A stretch of DNA of 64,000 bases from Sporosarcina limicola (GCF_014873855.1 NZ_JADBEL010000008.1:67741-131740), one strand, 5' to 3'; shown: positions 53,425 to 62,502, numbered from the stretch's first letter. Notes: a model not told the origin generated them from the sequence alone. Numbers and translations: made by a program.

Positions 53425-53748
53425 ATGAAGATTGACGGCAATACATCAGATGGCTATCACACGTTTGACGAACTTTATCATCATCGCATGATTCTATTTT
53501 CGATTATTTGTAATCAAAACAAAAGGCGTGCTTGGAAGAGTAAGAAACACAATGACGGAACTATGTACGACAACTATTTCATTGTCGGCATTACGACACC
53601 AGAAGGTGATTACACATATCACTACCACTTAGACAACTGGCACTACTTTGATGTAATGGAAGTATCATTTGCGCCGGAATGGGACGGTCACAAGCCAGAG
53701 GATATTACACGTTTATTATCTTTAATTGCTGATATAGCAGGAAGGTAG
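53425..53748 (+). CDS. small phage protein with WDGHKPED end
   Basis: The 107-residue protein has YHTFDELYHHRMILF, RAWKSKKHNDGTMYDNYFI and a FAPEWDGHKPEDITRLL end, a combination seen in many siphophage accessory proteins of unknown function. AAGGAAGTG supports ATG 53425. Confidence 0.65.
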   Translation: MKIDGNTSDGYHTFDELYHHRMILFSIICNQNKRRAWKSKKHNDGTMYDNYFIVGITTPEGDYTYHYHLDNWHYFDVMEVSFAPEWDGHKPEDITRLLSLIADIAGR

Positions 53749-53812
53749 GGTGATCCATATCTCGGTTCGCTACTCCGTTATGTAGCCAATTAAATCATGA
53801 AGGAGGATGACT

Positions 53813-53980
53813 ATGAATTACAAAGTATTAATCGCTAATGGCGACAAGTTAATCGATAAACGTATTGTCGGTGTAGGGGATATCTCGATAAGTGATGGTG
53901 CATATCTTTTATACGACAGAGCAGGTGGTTTAATATTCACTGCGCCATTCGATTCTGTTATTTATATCGCGTCAAGTTAA
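53813..53980 (+). CDS. 55-residue phage protein
   Basis: ATG 53813 after AGGAGGATG. The peptide (MNYKVLIANGDKLIDKRIVG onward) is beta-rich in appearance. Not recognised. Confidence 0.65.
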   Translation: MNYKVLIANGDKLIDKRIVGVGDISISDGAYLLYDRAGGLIFTAPFDSVIYIASS

Positions 53981-54081
53981 GTCGCTGCTTGAGCGGCTTT
54001 TTCTTCTGTCCAAAACGTGCCTACGACACTAAAAGACGCATGGATAAAGCCGATGGGCGTAAAACAGTGGAGGTAATTTAT

Positions 54082-54801
54082 ATGAAAATCATTATAATGT
54101 TTATCGCTTATATTTATTCATTTTTCACAGAACAGGAACAGGTCGAGCCAACGCAGAGAAATCCGAAGCTTCCTTTGAAGTTGGATATTCAGTTCTTCGC
54201 GGATCCAGAAGACCCACCAAAAGATCCTGCTGATCCAATAGATCCACCACCTGCTGATTCACCTACGAAGATTGAGTTCTCGGCAGAGCAACAGGCTGAA
54301 CTAGACCGTATCTTGGGTGAGCGATTAGGCAAGGCGCAAGCGAAGTGGGAAAAGGACTTAGAATCAAAACTTGAAACAGCTAAAACAGAAGCTGAGAAGC
54401 TCGCCAAAATGAACGCCGACCAGAAGGCGGACTACGAACGGCAGAAGCGTGAAGACGAAATGACTAAGCGCGAAGGCAATATTACACGCCGCGAATTGCG
54501 TGCGACCGCGCTTGAATCGTTGGCTGAAAAAGGTCTTCCGAAACAGCTTGCTGACATCCTTGTATTCACGGATGCTGAATCAACTAATGCGAGTCTCGAC
54601 GCGGTTGAAAAGGCATTCCGCGAATCGGTTGAAGCAGGTGTAAATGAAAGGCTGAAAGGTAAACCACCGAAAGATGGAACAGGTGGCGGTGGACAAAAGA
54701 ATCCGTTCAAAATCGGTCCTGATTACAATCTAACGGAGCAAGGAAGAATCATGAAAGAAAATCCAGAGTTGGCGAAGCAGTTAATCGCATCATCTAAATA
54801 A
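54082..54801 (+). CDS. capsid scaffolding protein (DUF4355-like)
   Basis: The 239-residue protein has a hydrophobic N-terminus, a KLPLKLDIQFFA motif (about 31-42), a Pro/Asp-rich stretch, a long helical coiled-coil (about 65-165) and a Gly-rich linker. These are features of Firmicute phage scaffolds encoded just before the capsid gene. GGAGGT supports ATG 54082. Confidence 0.85.
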   Translation: MKIIIMFIAYIYSFFTEQEQVEPTQRNPKLPLKLDIQFFADPEDPPKDPADPIDPPPADSPTKIEFSAEQQAELDRILGERLGKAQAKWEKDLESKLETAKTEAEKLAKMNADQKADYERQKREDEMTKREGNITRRELRATALESLAEKGLPKQLADILVFTDAESTNASLDAVEKAFRESVEAGVNERLKGKPPKDGTGGGGQKNPFKIGPDYNLTEQGRIMKENPELAKQLIASSK

Positions 54802-54819
54802 AAGGAGAAGTGAAAACAA

Positions 54820-55776
54820 ATGGCAAAAACTAAAATCGCAGACGTAATCGTTCCAGAGGTATTTAATCCTTACGTAATCAATCGAACAATGGAACTATCA
54901 GCGCTACAAGCATCAGGTATTATCTCAAACAACCCTGAACTAGATGCACTAGCGCAAGGCGGAGGTAAACTAATCAACATGCCGTATTGGGAAGACTTGA
55001 CGGGCGAGGATGAAGTGTTATCCGACACTACTGCTTTGACTCCCCAGAAGATCACGGCAGGACAGGACGTTGCGGCTCTATTCCTACGCGGTAACGCTTG
55101 GAGCGCGAACGATTTAGCATATGTCATGGCAGGTTCGGATCCTATGGCTGCTATCGGTGACCTGGTAGCAACGTATTGGGCGCGCCGTCGACAAGTGCTA
55201 CTGTTTGCGATGCTGAAAGGTGTATTCGCGTCACCTTCAATGACTGATAACACGCACGATATTTCAACAGGTACAGGAGCAGCGGCGGTGTTGTCTGGCA
55301 GTACTTTCCTTGATGCTAAACAAAAGCTAGGGGATGCAGCAGATCAATTGACCGCTATCTCCATGCACAGTTTGGCATTCACGCATTTGCAAAAGCAAAA
55401 CCTCATTGAGTTCATCCCGGACTCGGAAGGCAAGGTTCAGATACCGACGTACTTGGGCCGTCGCGTGATTGTGGATGACGGACACGCAGTCACGGCAGGC
55501 GTCCATACATCATATTTGTTTGGCGAGGGAGCTATCGGATTAGGCAACGGATTCCACCCAGAAGCAGTTGAGACAGACCGTGATAGCCTTGCGGGTGATG
55601 ACATCTTGATCAACCGTCAAGCGTTCGTCCTACACCCACGTGGCATTGAGTTTAAGAATACAACGGTGGCAGGACCAACACCTTCCAATGCTGAGGTTGC
55701 GCTTGCGGCGAACTGGAACCGCGTATACGAACCAAAAGCAATCCGCATCGTGAAGTTTAATTACAAATTGGAATAA
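54820..55776 (+). CDS. major capsid protein
   Basis: The 318-residue protein starts MAKTKIADVIVPEVFNPYVI and has the HK97-fold coat features of the SPP1/Listeria A118-like group, including ALAQGGGKLINMPYWEDL, FLRGNAWSANDLA and GRRVIVDDG. AAAGGAG before the ATG. Expected to be the most highly expressed gene of the head module. Confidence 0.9.
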   Translation: MAKTKIADVIVPEVFNPYVINRTMELSALQASGIISNNPELDALAQGGGKLINMPYWEDLTGEDEVLSDTTALTPQKITAGQDVAALFLRGNAWSANDLAYVMAGSDPMAAIGDLVATYWARRRQVLLFAMLKGVFASPSMTDNTHDISTGTGAAAVLSGSTFLDAKQKLGDAADQLTAISMHSLAFTHLQKQNLIEFIPDSEGKVQIPTYLGRRVIVDDGHAVTAGVHTSYLFGEGAIGLGNGFHPEAVETDRDSLAGDDILINRQAFVLHPRGIEFKNTTVAGPTPSNAEVALAANWNRVYEPKAIRIVKFNYKLE

Positions 55777-55828
55777 CAGAAGGGGCCCAACGGTCTCTTT
55801 TTTGTTTATAAAGAAAGGGTGATTAATA

Positions 55829-55945
55829 GTGTCAGCAACAGCATTTCAGCGAATGAGACGCGAACAGGCAGCTAAAGCAGAGCAAGAAGCGGCAATCAAG
55901 GCAGAGCAAGAAGTCAAGGTGAAAAAACCAAAAGGCGACAAGTAA
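55829..55945 (+). CDS. 38-residue phage protein
   Basis: GTG 55829 after AAAGGGTG. Highly charged helical peptide (MSATAFQRMRREQAAKAEQE and so on). Small proteins are often found at this place between capsid and connector genes; function unknown. Confidence 0.6.
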   Translation: MSATAFQRMRREQAAKAEQEAAIKAEQEVKVKKPKGDK

Positions 55946-55979
55946 ACCTTTCCGCAATAAAGCGAAGGGGGTTAACAAA

Positions 55980-56288
55980 ATGGAACAACTCGAAAAATTA
56001 AAACTACAACTCGGAATCAAAGACGATAAACAAGATGACTCATTAAAATTAATGTTATCCGATGTCGAATCCGAAATACTCGTATGGACGAATCGGGATA
56101 TTCTTCCTGCATCCCTTGAATCAACATGTCGACAAATCGCAGTAATTCAATACAACAGTCAAGGTGTCGAAGGGCAGTCTAGTCATTCAGAAGGTGGTAT
56201 CAGCCGTACTTTCGAAACGCTTCCTGACTCTATCAAGTCTAAAATGAATCAACGTAGGTTAGCTAAAGTGGTGCGTTATGCGACTTAG
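55980..56288 (+). CDS. head-tail connector protein
   Basis: The 102-residue helical protein (LKLMLSDVESEILVWTNRD) matches gp6/gp15-type connector proteins that bind below the portal. AAGGGGG before the ATG. Overlaps the next gene. Confidence 0.8.
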   Translation: MEQLEKLKLQLGIKDDKQDDSLKLMLSDVESEILVWTNRDILPASLESTCRQIAVIQYNSQGVEGQSSHSEGGISRTFETLPDSIKSKMNQRRLAKVVRYAT

Positions 56289-56610
56289 ACAACGCGATTT
56301 AAAAACATATTCGGTCTATCGCAAGGTGGTTGTCAAGGAACCCGACGGAACGACTTACGAGGATGTAGATCCAGTAGGTCACACCGTCCAAGCAAATGTC
56401 CAACCCGCCGGCGGTAAAGCACTGATCGAGATATACGGCGAGCGACTCGCGTACATGTTAACCGCATACATCGAGTTAGGTAATGACATTCAGGAGACTG
56501 ACGGAGTGTGTATCTATGTCGCTCCCGATGCCATTCCGGATTATCGTGTAGTCGCTATCAGACGATGGAATACACATTGGGTAATTGATCTAGAGAAGGT
56601 GAGAACATGA
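56278..56610 (+). CDS. head closure/head-tail joining protein
   Basis: The 110-residue beta-rich protein sits in the second connector position; the TVQANVQPAGGKALIEIYGE and YRVVAIRRW segments fit head-closure proteins. Overlaps the next start by 4 bases. Confidence 0.72.
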   Translation: MRLRQRDLKTYSVYRKVVVKEPDGTTYEDVDPVGHTVQANVQPAGGKALIEIYGERLAYMLTAYIELGNDIQETDGVCIYVAPDAIPDYRVVAIRRWNTHWVIDLEKVRT

Positions 56611-57044
56611 ATGGCATGGATAGTCTTCTTCGGAAGTTGGATGTGCTCGGCGGGAATAGTAAGCAAGCACTTAAAAAAGGCATACACAAAGCGATGAAGC
56701 ACGTTCAAGGGGATGCAAAAGATCTTGCTCCTGTCGCGGCAATAGATGGTGGGCAATTGAGAAACAGTATCAAAGGTGAAACCGAAGTGAAAAGCGGGAA
56801 AATCATCGGTAAAGTGTCTACTAATATCTACTATGGTCCGTATGTTGAGTTCGGAACGGGACAACGAGGGGCAGCGTCACCAAGCCCTCCAAAGTCACCA
56901 GAGAATGTGAACTATAGGCAGGATTGGACAGGGATGGACGCTCAACCCTATCTGTATCCAGCGCTCAAACAAAATGAGGACAACGCCAGAAACATCGTCA
57001 AGGAACATGTGAAAGAAGAAATACAAAGGGTGGCGAGAAGCTGA
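56607..57044 (+). CDS. HK97 gp10-like tail component
   Basis: The 145-residue protein has GDAKDLAPVAAIDGGQLRNS and YYGPYVEFGTGQRG, the hallmarks of the HK97 gp10 family, which joins neck and tail. Stop overlaps the next ATG. Confidence 0.88.
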   Translation: MNGMDSLLRKLDVLGGNSKQALKKGIHKAMKHVQGDAKDLAPVAAIDGGQLRNSIKGETEVKSGKIIGKVSTNIYYGPYVEFGTGQRGAASPSPPKSPENVNYRQDWTGMDAQPYLYPALKQNEDNARNIVKEHVKEEIQRVARS

Positions 57045-57397
57045 TGTATGACGCGAAACCGGATGTATTCGCTTTACTTTCAACAATCCCAAACGTTACC
57101 GTTTCTGATCAATTTCCTGTGAGTCCGGCCGAAGCACCGCATATCACATTCAAGGAAGCTGACAACTCGAATTATCGGAATATGCGCGTGGAGGTCCAGT
57201 CTGAAATCATCTTTGTAATTGACGTATGGCATACCCGATCAACGGGCGCCCTTGCCACAGAAGTCAACGAGAAGATGACGAGCATTGGTTTCCTTCGTGC
57301 TTTTTCTGCTGATTTAAACGATCCGTCCGGGATGAAACGGAAGACAATGCGTTTCCGTGGCGTGGTCGATAAGAGAACGAATTTAGTACACCAATAA
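57044..57397 (+). CDS. tail terminator-type protein
   Basis: The 117-residue protein lies in the tail-terminator position, with a FIDVW-like central strand (IIFVIDVWHTRSTG) and an RFRGVVD end typical of gpU/gp17-like proteins that cap the tail. Assigned by position and appearance. Confidence 0.72.
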   Translation: MYDAKPDVFALLSTIPNVTVSDQFPVSPAEAPHITFKEADNSNYRNMRVEVQSEIIFVIDVWHTRSTGALATEVNEKMTSIGFLRAFSADLNDPSGMKRKTMRFRGVVDKRTNLVHQ

Positions 57398-57410
57398 GGA
57401 GATGAACGAA

Positions 57411-57641
57411 TTGAATTTCGGACAAGCGATTGAAGCGTTAAAAGCAAGGCAGAAAGTGGCACGTAAAGGATGGAACGGCAAGGGTATGTGGCTTGCACTC
57501 ATTCCGGCGGGTAATGCGGAATTTAAAGGCTACTCTATGCAAAATTGTATCGGTATGAAAACAGCCGATAACAATATGCAACCAGGTTGGTTGGCTTCAC
57601 AGGCTGACATTCTAGCGGAAGATTGGGAGGTTGTTGAATAA
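57411..57641 (+). CDS. Tad2-like (DUF2829) anti-Thoeris candidate
   Basis: The 76-residue protein reads MNFGQAIEALKARQKVARKG, WNGKGMWLAL and an AEDWEVVE end, matching DUF2829. Tad2 proteins of this family sequester the cyclic ADP-ribose signal of Thoeris defence. TTG 57411 is correctly spaced from AAGGAG and gives the usual MNFG start; ATG 57402 touches the ribosome site. It is wedged between tail terminator and major tail protein genes. Family membership is firm; activity is inference. Confidence 0.82.
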   Translation: MNFGQAIEALKARQKVARKGWNGKGMWLALIPAGNAEFKGYSMQNCIGMKTADNNMQPGWLASQADILAEDWEVVE

Positions 57642-58063
57642 TGCCAGGACTATTATCGAAAGACACGACACTAAGCGTTAAGTCAGGAACAGGCGGTGCG
57701 TACAAAGTTTTGGAACACCTAATGGAAGTTCCTGAAATGGGTGGAGACCCCGAGAAAGTAGAGGTCACTACACTTTCTGATGGTGTTAAAAAGTACATCA
57801 ACGGTGTCAAGGATTTGGGGGATTTATCGTTCAAATTCCTTTACGATAACGAGAAAGTGGACAGCAACTACCGTGTGCTGAAAGCCTTGCAGGACGCAAA
57901 TACAAAGGCCTCTTACAAGGTAGAATACCCGGATGGTACAGGGCATGAGTTTGAAGCGTACGTTAACGTGAAAATGGATTCGGCGGCAGTGAATGCGGCT
58001 ATGACGTTTTCAGCTGGCATGTCCTTACAGAGTGATATCACCGTGACCAATCCAACACCTTAA
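57641..58063 (+). CDS. major tail protein
   Basis: The 140-residue protein (MPGLLSKDTTLSVKSGTGGA, then GGDPEKVEVTTLSDG) has the tail-tube pattern and is followed by the tail chaperone module. ATG overlaps the preceding stop (TAATG). Confidence 0.85.
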   Translation: MPGLLSKDTTLSVKSGTGGAYKVLEHLMEVPEMGGDPEKVEVTTLSDGVKKYINGVKDLGDLSFKFLYDNEKVDSNYRVLKALQDANTKASYKVEYPDGTGHEFEAYVNVKMDSAAVNAAMTFSAGMSLQSDITVTNPTP

Positions 58064-58093
58064 TTGGCACTTACCTCCTTGGTGTGGTAGAAT
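58064..58093 (+). promoter_or_regulatory. promoter of the OB-fold cargo gene
   Basis: TTGGCA (58064-58069), 18-base spacer, TGG-TAGAAT (58085-58093). It begins at the stop of the major tail protein gene. Confidence 0.7.
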
Positions 58094-58124
58094 TTTCACA
58101 CAAACCAACTTTGGAGGCGAAGAA

Positions 58125-58667
58125 ATGGATGAAAAATCAAAGAAACCTATTCATAAAAAATGGTGGTTTTGGCTCATAATCGTTTTTGTCTTAGGCGCAG
58201 TTATTAACTCCCAGAACAAAGACGACGAGAATCGAGCAGAAGAGGCTACGCCCGCAGTCGTAAAAGCTGAAAAAACTAAAGATAATCTTAAAGTTGAAAA
58301 GGTCGAAAAAGCCAAAGTGGAGAAGCCTAAGGCGAAAGAGAAACCAAAAGCTGAAAAAGCGATAACAATATCTGCGCTTAATCTATATAAAGCCTATGAC
58401 GATAATGAAGTGGCTGCCGATCAGAAATACAGAGACAAACAGCTGGAAGTTAGCGGAAAAGTGAAAGATATCGGAAAAGATATCTTTGATAAAATCTACG
58501 TCACGATAGATACAGGCGAGGTCTTAGGGAGTGTTTACGTATCATTCGCAAAAGGTCAAGAGGGCAAGATTGCAGACTTGAAAAAAGGCCAAAGTCTAAC
58601 GGTAGAAGGCAAGTGCGGAGGCTTCACAGCTCTATCAGTAACGCTTAAGGATTCGAAATTCAAATAA
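58125..58667 (+). CDS. membrane-anchored OB-fold (tRNA_anti-like) cargo protein
   Basis: The 180-residue protein has one N-terminal membrane helix (about residues 13-29), a long Lys/Glu/Ala-rich linker (about 35-80) and a C-terminal OB-fold-like domain (about 83-180, ALNLYKAYDDNEVAADQKYR and KKGQSLTVEGKC) of the tRNA_anti-like family. It splits the tail operon and has its own promoter and terminator, so it is probably expressed from the prophage. Superinfection exclusion or host-envelope modification are possibilities only. Confidence 0.78.
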   Translation: MDEKSKKPIHKKWWFWLIIVFVLGAVINSQNKDDENRAEEATPAVVKAEKTKDNLKVEKVEKAKVEKPKAKEKPKAEKAITISALNLYKAYDDNEVAADQKYRDKQLEVSGKVKDIGKDIFDKIYVTIDTGEVLGSVYVSFAKGQEGKIADLKKGQSLTVEGKCGGFTALSVTLKDSKFK

Positions 58668-58680
58668 GTTTAATATGCAG

Positions 58681-58709
58681 AAAAGCACTCTCAATCGGGA
58701 GTGCTTTTT
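58681..58709 (+). terminator. terminator of the OB-fold cargo gene
   Basis: GCACTC/GAGTGC stem with A-run before and five T after. Confidence 0.85.
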
Positions 58710-58728
58710 ATTATGAGGAGGAAAATTG

Positions 58729-59076
58729 ATGAAATACGCATCTCTAAATTATGGTGGCGAAGAGCTTAAACTACGCATTACAGCAGCGGCGACAATCGAC
58801 TTAGAAAAGAAACTAGGAGGAAGAAATCCCTTAGATATTTTAATGGGTATAGAGAACGGGAACATGCCATCAATCAGTAGCGTATTGCTCATTCTTCATT
58901 CGTCTGTACAGAAGTTCCACCACGGATTCAAGTTTGACGACATTGTAGATTTGTATGACGTCTATGTAGAGAATGGAAACTCCTATACGGATTTATTGCC
59001 GGTGTTAATCGAGGTCTTTAGAGTGTCGGGTTTTTTCCCGAAGGGGGCTCAAGGAGCGGAGACGGCGAGCCAGTAA
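58729..59076 (+). CDS. tail assembly chaperone (gpG-like)
   Basis: The 115-residue protein starts MKYASLNYGGEELKLRITAA after GAGGAGG. It lies between tail tube and tape measure genes, where siphophages encode the chaperone that holds the tape measure protein. Near its end T-TTT-TTC allows a -1 frameshift into the next frame. Confidence 0.85.
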   Translation: MKYASLNYGGEELKLRITAAATIDLEKKLGGRNPLDILMGIENGNMPSISSVLLILHSSVQKFHHGFKFDDIVDLYDVYVENGNSYTDLLPVLIEVFRVSGFFPKGAQGAETASQ

Positions 59077-59477
59077 AAAACTTAACAGAACTATTTGAGA
59101 AACTGTATCCCGTCGCATGTGAATGCGGAGTGGATGCAGTTTCTTTTTGGGACATGACGTATGCGGAAATATCCGCCGCTATCGAAGGGTTTAATAAGCG
59201 ACAAATGCACGATATGCGAGCGCAAGCAGTCGTTGCTTTTCGACAAGCTGATTTGTTGGCCACTTTAATCAGTAAGGTATTCGGGGGTAAACAGGCAGCC
59301 CCTGCAATCCAAGAAGCATTTCCGGGCATTTTTCCTGAACTTGAACGTCAGGCTGAAAAACAACAGAATTGGCAACTCATGAAAGCTCGAATCGAAGCGT
59401 ATGCAGCCGAAAAGCGGAAACGAGGTGAAGCCCGTGGCAACAACGCTGGAAGAACTACAGATTCTGATAACGTCTGA
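59031..59477 (+). CDS. tail chaperone extension read by -1 frameshift (gpGT-like)
   Basis: The slippery heptamer T TTT TTC lies at 59031-59037 in the chaperone frame. A -1 slip reads PEGGSRSGDGEPVKNL and continues openly to 59477 (VDAVSFWDMTYAEISAAIEG and so on). No ribosome site or proper start begins this frame, so it is best explained as the T part of a G-T fusion. It overlaps the tape measure start by 44 bases. Confidence 0.82.
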   Translation, partial: FFPEGGSRSGDGEPVKNLTELFEKLYPVACECGVDAVSFWDMTYAEISAAIEGFNKRQMHDMRAQAVVAFRQADLLATLISKVFGGKQAAPAIQEAFPGIFPELERQAEKQQNWQLMKARIEAYAAEKRKRGEARGNNAGRTTDSDNV

Positions 59478-62400
59478 AACATCCGGACTAAGAAATGAAA
59501 TGAATAACGTTAAGAAAGAAATGAGCGGACTCGATAGAGCGGTTAAGAGTTCAACAGATGGCATTAAAAAGGCATTTAAAGTCGTAGCGGTTGCAATTGC
59601 AGCACTCGGCATCGGGAAATACGTCAAAGATGCCGTTATGGCGGCAAGTGAACTGGAAGGTGCATTCCTCGGATTGCAAAGTATTGTTGAAGGCCAAGGG
59701 CGTTCATTTTCGAAGGCTAAAGGATTTATCGACGGGTATATCGCCGACGGGCTTGTACCTCTTACTGACGCGGTTAATGCGTACAAAAACTTAGCGGCTA
59801 GGGGTTACGATGACGAGCAAATCAAGCAGACCATGGACAGTCTTAAAGATGCCGCGGCGTTTGGTAGACAAGCTGGACTGTCGCTCGGTGAAGCCGTCGC
59901 GACTGCTACGGAAGGTTTGAAAAATGAAAATTCCGTCCTTGTCGATAACGCTGGCGTAACAAAAAACGTTGCTAAGATGTGGGAAGACTATGCGGCCACG
60001 ATTGGTAAAACAACTAAAAATCTAACCGATGCAGAGAAAATCCAAGCAGAAGTTAGCGGAATCATGAATGAAACTAAATTTCAAATGGGTGATGCGGCGA
60101 AATACGCTGACACTTTCGCTGGAAGACTAGGACTTTTAAACAAGACGCTCGGCGACATTCAAGTCAACATCGGACAGGCGTTTATGCCTATCGCAAACTT
60201 TATCATCCCGATTCTTCAAAAGTTGGCGTCCTGGCTTGTTCGAGTAACGCAGTATTTCAAGTATTTCATGCAAGCATTTTTCGGTGTTTCGAAATCGCAG
60301 AAACAAGCAAGTTCAGCAGTAGGTGGTGGAGTTGCGGCGCAAGATTCATACGGGACGGCTGCTGAAAACTCTGGGAAGAAGGCTGAAAAAGCAGGCAAGA
60401 AAGTCAAAAAGGCAGCAGAAGAAGCCAAGCGGTCAGTTGCAGGATTCGATGAAATTAACTCTCTTTCAGATCCCTCAAAAAGTTCCAAAGGTGATTCCGG
60501 AGGAGGTTCTGGCGGGGGTAAAGGTGGAGGTGGCGCTGGCGCAGGTGTCGGTGCGGATGATTTAGGTATGTTGGATTTAGATATGCCAGAAATCGACACG
60601 GAAACGATTCCTGCAGAAATCCAAGCGATGGCCGACAAAATAAAAGGTATTTTCAAGGATATGTGGGGCGGACTGAAAGACACCGGCTCACTATTTGCTG
60701 ATGCTTTCAGTGGAATAGGTCCTGCACTCCAACCACTCTATGACGCCGTCAGTCCTATTAAGCAGTCGTTCAAAGAGATTGGCGGAACGCTAAGTCAGAT
60801 GTTAGACGAGTTTCTGAAGCCTGCCGCAAGCTACATTCTGTTCGATTTTATCCCTAGCATCGTAACCGGATTCGTGAAGGATTTTGCGCCCGTATTTGCC
60901 GACGTGGCAGTTTGGAGCATGGATCTACTTGCTCGAACCTCGCAAAACGTCACTGATGAGATGATCAGTTTATGGGGAGGCACGATGCTTCCATCGTTAG
61001 AAAAAGTCAAAAAGGCTTGGATGGATGCGAATACCTCAGTCGCAGGATCGTTGCAAAGTTTGTTAGATGGAACGATAAAGCCGTTGGTAGATTATATACT
61101 TAATAAATTTATCTTGCCTATCGTAGCGCAACTTCTCAAGACATTTGTTCCAATATTCACTGACGTCCTGGTATTCGCTATGCAGCTGTTTTCCAAGACA
61201 TTTAAAAACCTCACAGATACACTTAACAATTTAACATCAACCGTTATTCTTCCTGCACTGGAAAAGATTAAAAATGCATTCTTGGACATGGTTCCAAGAG
61301 TCGGAGATTCCCTCCAAAAGCTGTTGGATGGTACTCTCAAACCCTTTGTAGACTACTTGCTTAACGATTTCGTTATTCCTATTGCAGATCAAATCATCAA
61401 AACTCTGGTGCCGATATTTACGGATGTCTTGGTTTTTGCGTTCGAAGAGGCAGCAAACGCTTTCGAGTGGGCCGCCAACATGATGAACGATATCTATAAG
61501 ACGGTTATTAGGCCCGTTTTCGATTTAGTTAAGAAAATCGTAATGGATACACTGAAGATTATTACGGATCTTTGGGATAAGCACGGGGAGACGCTATTAA
61601 AGAACATATCCGAATTGTTGAAAGGCATCCGGGATACTTTCCAAAATCTCTGGGATAAGATTCTGAAACCCATCATCCAACCATTTCTCGAGATGCTTAC
61701 GACCTTATGGGATAAGCATCTAAAAGGGATGATTAAAGCAGTAGGTGATTTCATCGTGAAACTAGTGAATGCTGCTTTGGATATTCTGAACAAGTTCATC
61801 CTCCCTATCGTTAATTATTTAATTGACGAACTCGGACCAACCTTCGTACTCGTATTTAATGCTGTTGCCAGCATAGTGGGAAGCGTATTCGGTATTATTT
61901 CTGATTTGATTGAGGGTAACATGAAAATACTTGGAGGGCTTATAGACTTTATTACAGGGGTATTTACAGGCGACTGGAAAAAAGCGTGGACTGGTGTAAA
62001 AGATGTCTTCAAGAGTGTTATTGAAATGATTTCGGGAATTTTCAAAGGAGTGTTGAACATCACTATCGAAGTCATCAATACCGGAATCGGATCTACTCTT
62101 GGCGCCATCAACAAAATGATTCAAGGTACGATAGATTTAATTAATAATATTCCTGGTGTCAAAATCGATTTGAAACCAATCCCGATACCAAGAATACCGA
62201 AACTAGCTCGCGGCGGAATTGTTGACGGGGCTACTAATTTTGGTAACTATATCGCTGGTGAAGCAGGGGCGGAAATGGTTGTCCCGCTTGAAAATACGCC
62301 ATTCGTTGATAAGTTGGCAAGCGCACTAGGCACCGCAGTTATGGCGGCCATGCAAATGGGTGGAAACAATCAACAGTCGCAAGGGAATGACAGTGGCGAC

Positions 62401-62502
62401 ATCATACTAAACGTTGACGGGTCTACTTTTGCTCGGATTCTCAATCCCTACCTAGCAAGAGAAGAACGTCGAATAGGGTCAACAATAATCCAACCAATCT
62501 AA
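59434..62502 (+). CDS. tape measure protein
   Basis: The 1022-residue protein sets tail length. It begins MATTLEELQILITSETSGLR (GTG 59434 after GAGGTG), has a helical tail-tape region (about 60-290), a Ser/Gly-rich linker (about 350-380), three 87-residue repeats (about 456-716), hydrophobic helices, and a C-terminal GEAGAEMVVPLENTPF motif common in siphophage tape measures. Its length fits a tail of roughly 150 nm by the usual 1.5 angstrom per residue. Confidence 0.92.
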   Translation: MATTLEELQILITSETSGLRNEMNNVKKEMSGLDRAVKSSTDGIKKAFKVVAVAIAALGIGKYVKDAVMAASELEGAFLGLQSIVEGQGRSFSKAKGFIDGYIADGLVPLTDAVNAYKNLAARGYDDEQIKQTMDSLKDAAAFGRQAGLSLGEAVATATEGLKNENSVLVDNAGVTKNVAKMWEDYAATIGKTTKNLTDAEKIQAEVSGIMNETKFQMGDAAKYADTFAGRLGLLNKTLGDIQVNIGQAFMPIANFIIPILQKLASWLVRVTQYFKYFMQAFFGVSKSQKQASSAVGGGVAAQDSYGTAAENSGKKAEKAGKKVKKAAEEAKRSVAGFDEINSLSDPSKSSKGDSGGGSGGGKGGGGAGAGVGADDLGMLDLDMPEIDTETIPAEIQAMADKIKGIFKDMWGGLKDTGSLFADAFSGIGPALQPLYDAVSPIKQSFKEIGGTLSQMLDEFLKPAASYILFDFIPSIVTGFVKDFAPVFADVAVWSMDLLARTSQNVTDEMISLWGGTMLPSLEKVKKAWMDANTSVAGSLQSLLDGTIKPLVDYILNKFILPIVAQLLKTFVPIFTDVLVFAMQLFSKTFKNLTDTLNNLTSTVILPALEKIKNAFLDMVPRVGDSLQKLLDGTLKPFVDYLLNDFVIPIADQIIKTLVPIFTDVLVFAFEEAANAFEWAANMMNDIYKTVIRPVFDLVKKIVMDTLKIITDLWDKHGETLLKNISELLKGIRDTFQNLWDKILKPIIQPFLEMLTTLWDKHLKGMIKAVGDFIVKLVNAALDILNKFILPIVNYLIDELGPTFVLVFNAVASIVGSVFGIISDLIEGNMKILGGLIDFITGVFTGDWKKAWTGVKDVFKSVIEMISGIFKGVLNITIEVINTGIGSTLGAINKMIQGTIDLINNIPGVKIDLKPIPIPRIPKLARGGIVDGATNFGNYIAGEAGAEMVVPLENTPFVDKLASALGTAVMAAMQMGGNNQQSQGNDSGDIILNVDGSTFARILNPYLAREERRIGSTIIQPI
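60799..61581 (+). repeat. three in-frame 261-bp repeats in the tape measure gene
   Basis: Corresponding codons fall at 60799, 61060 and 61321, exactly 261 bases apart. Each unit encodes a segment of the type LLDG/DEFLKP, then a hydrophobic helix and PVF/PIFTDVLVFAM. Sequence identity is partial, so this is an old duplication. Confidence 0.75.
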
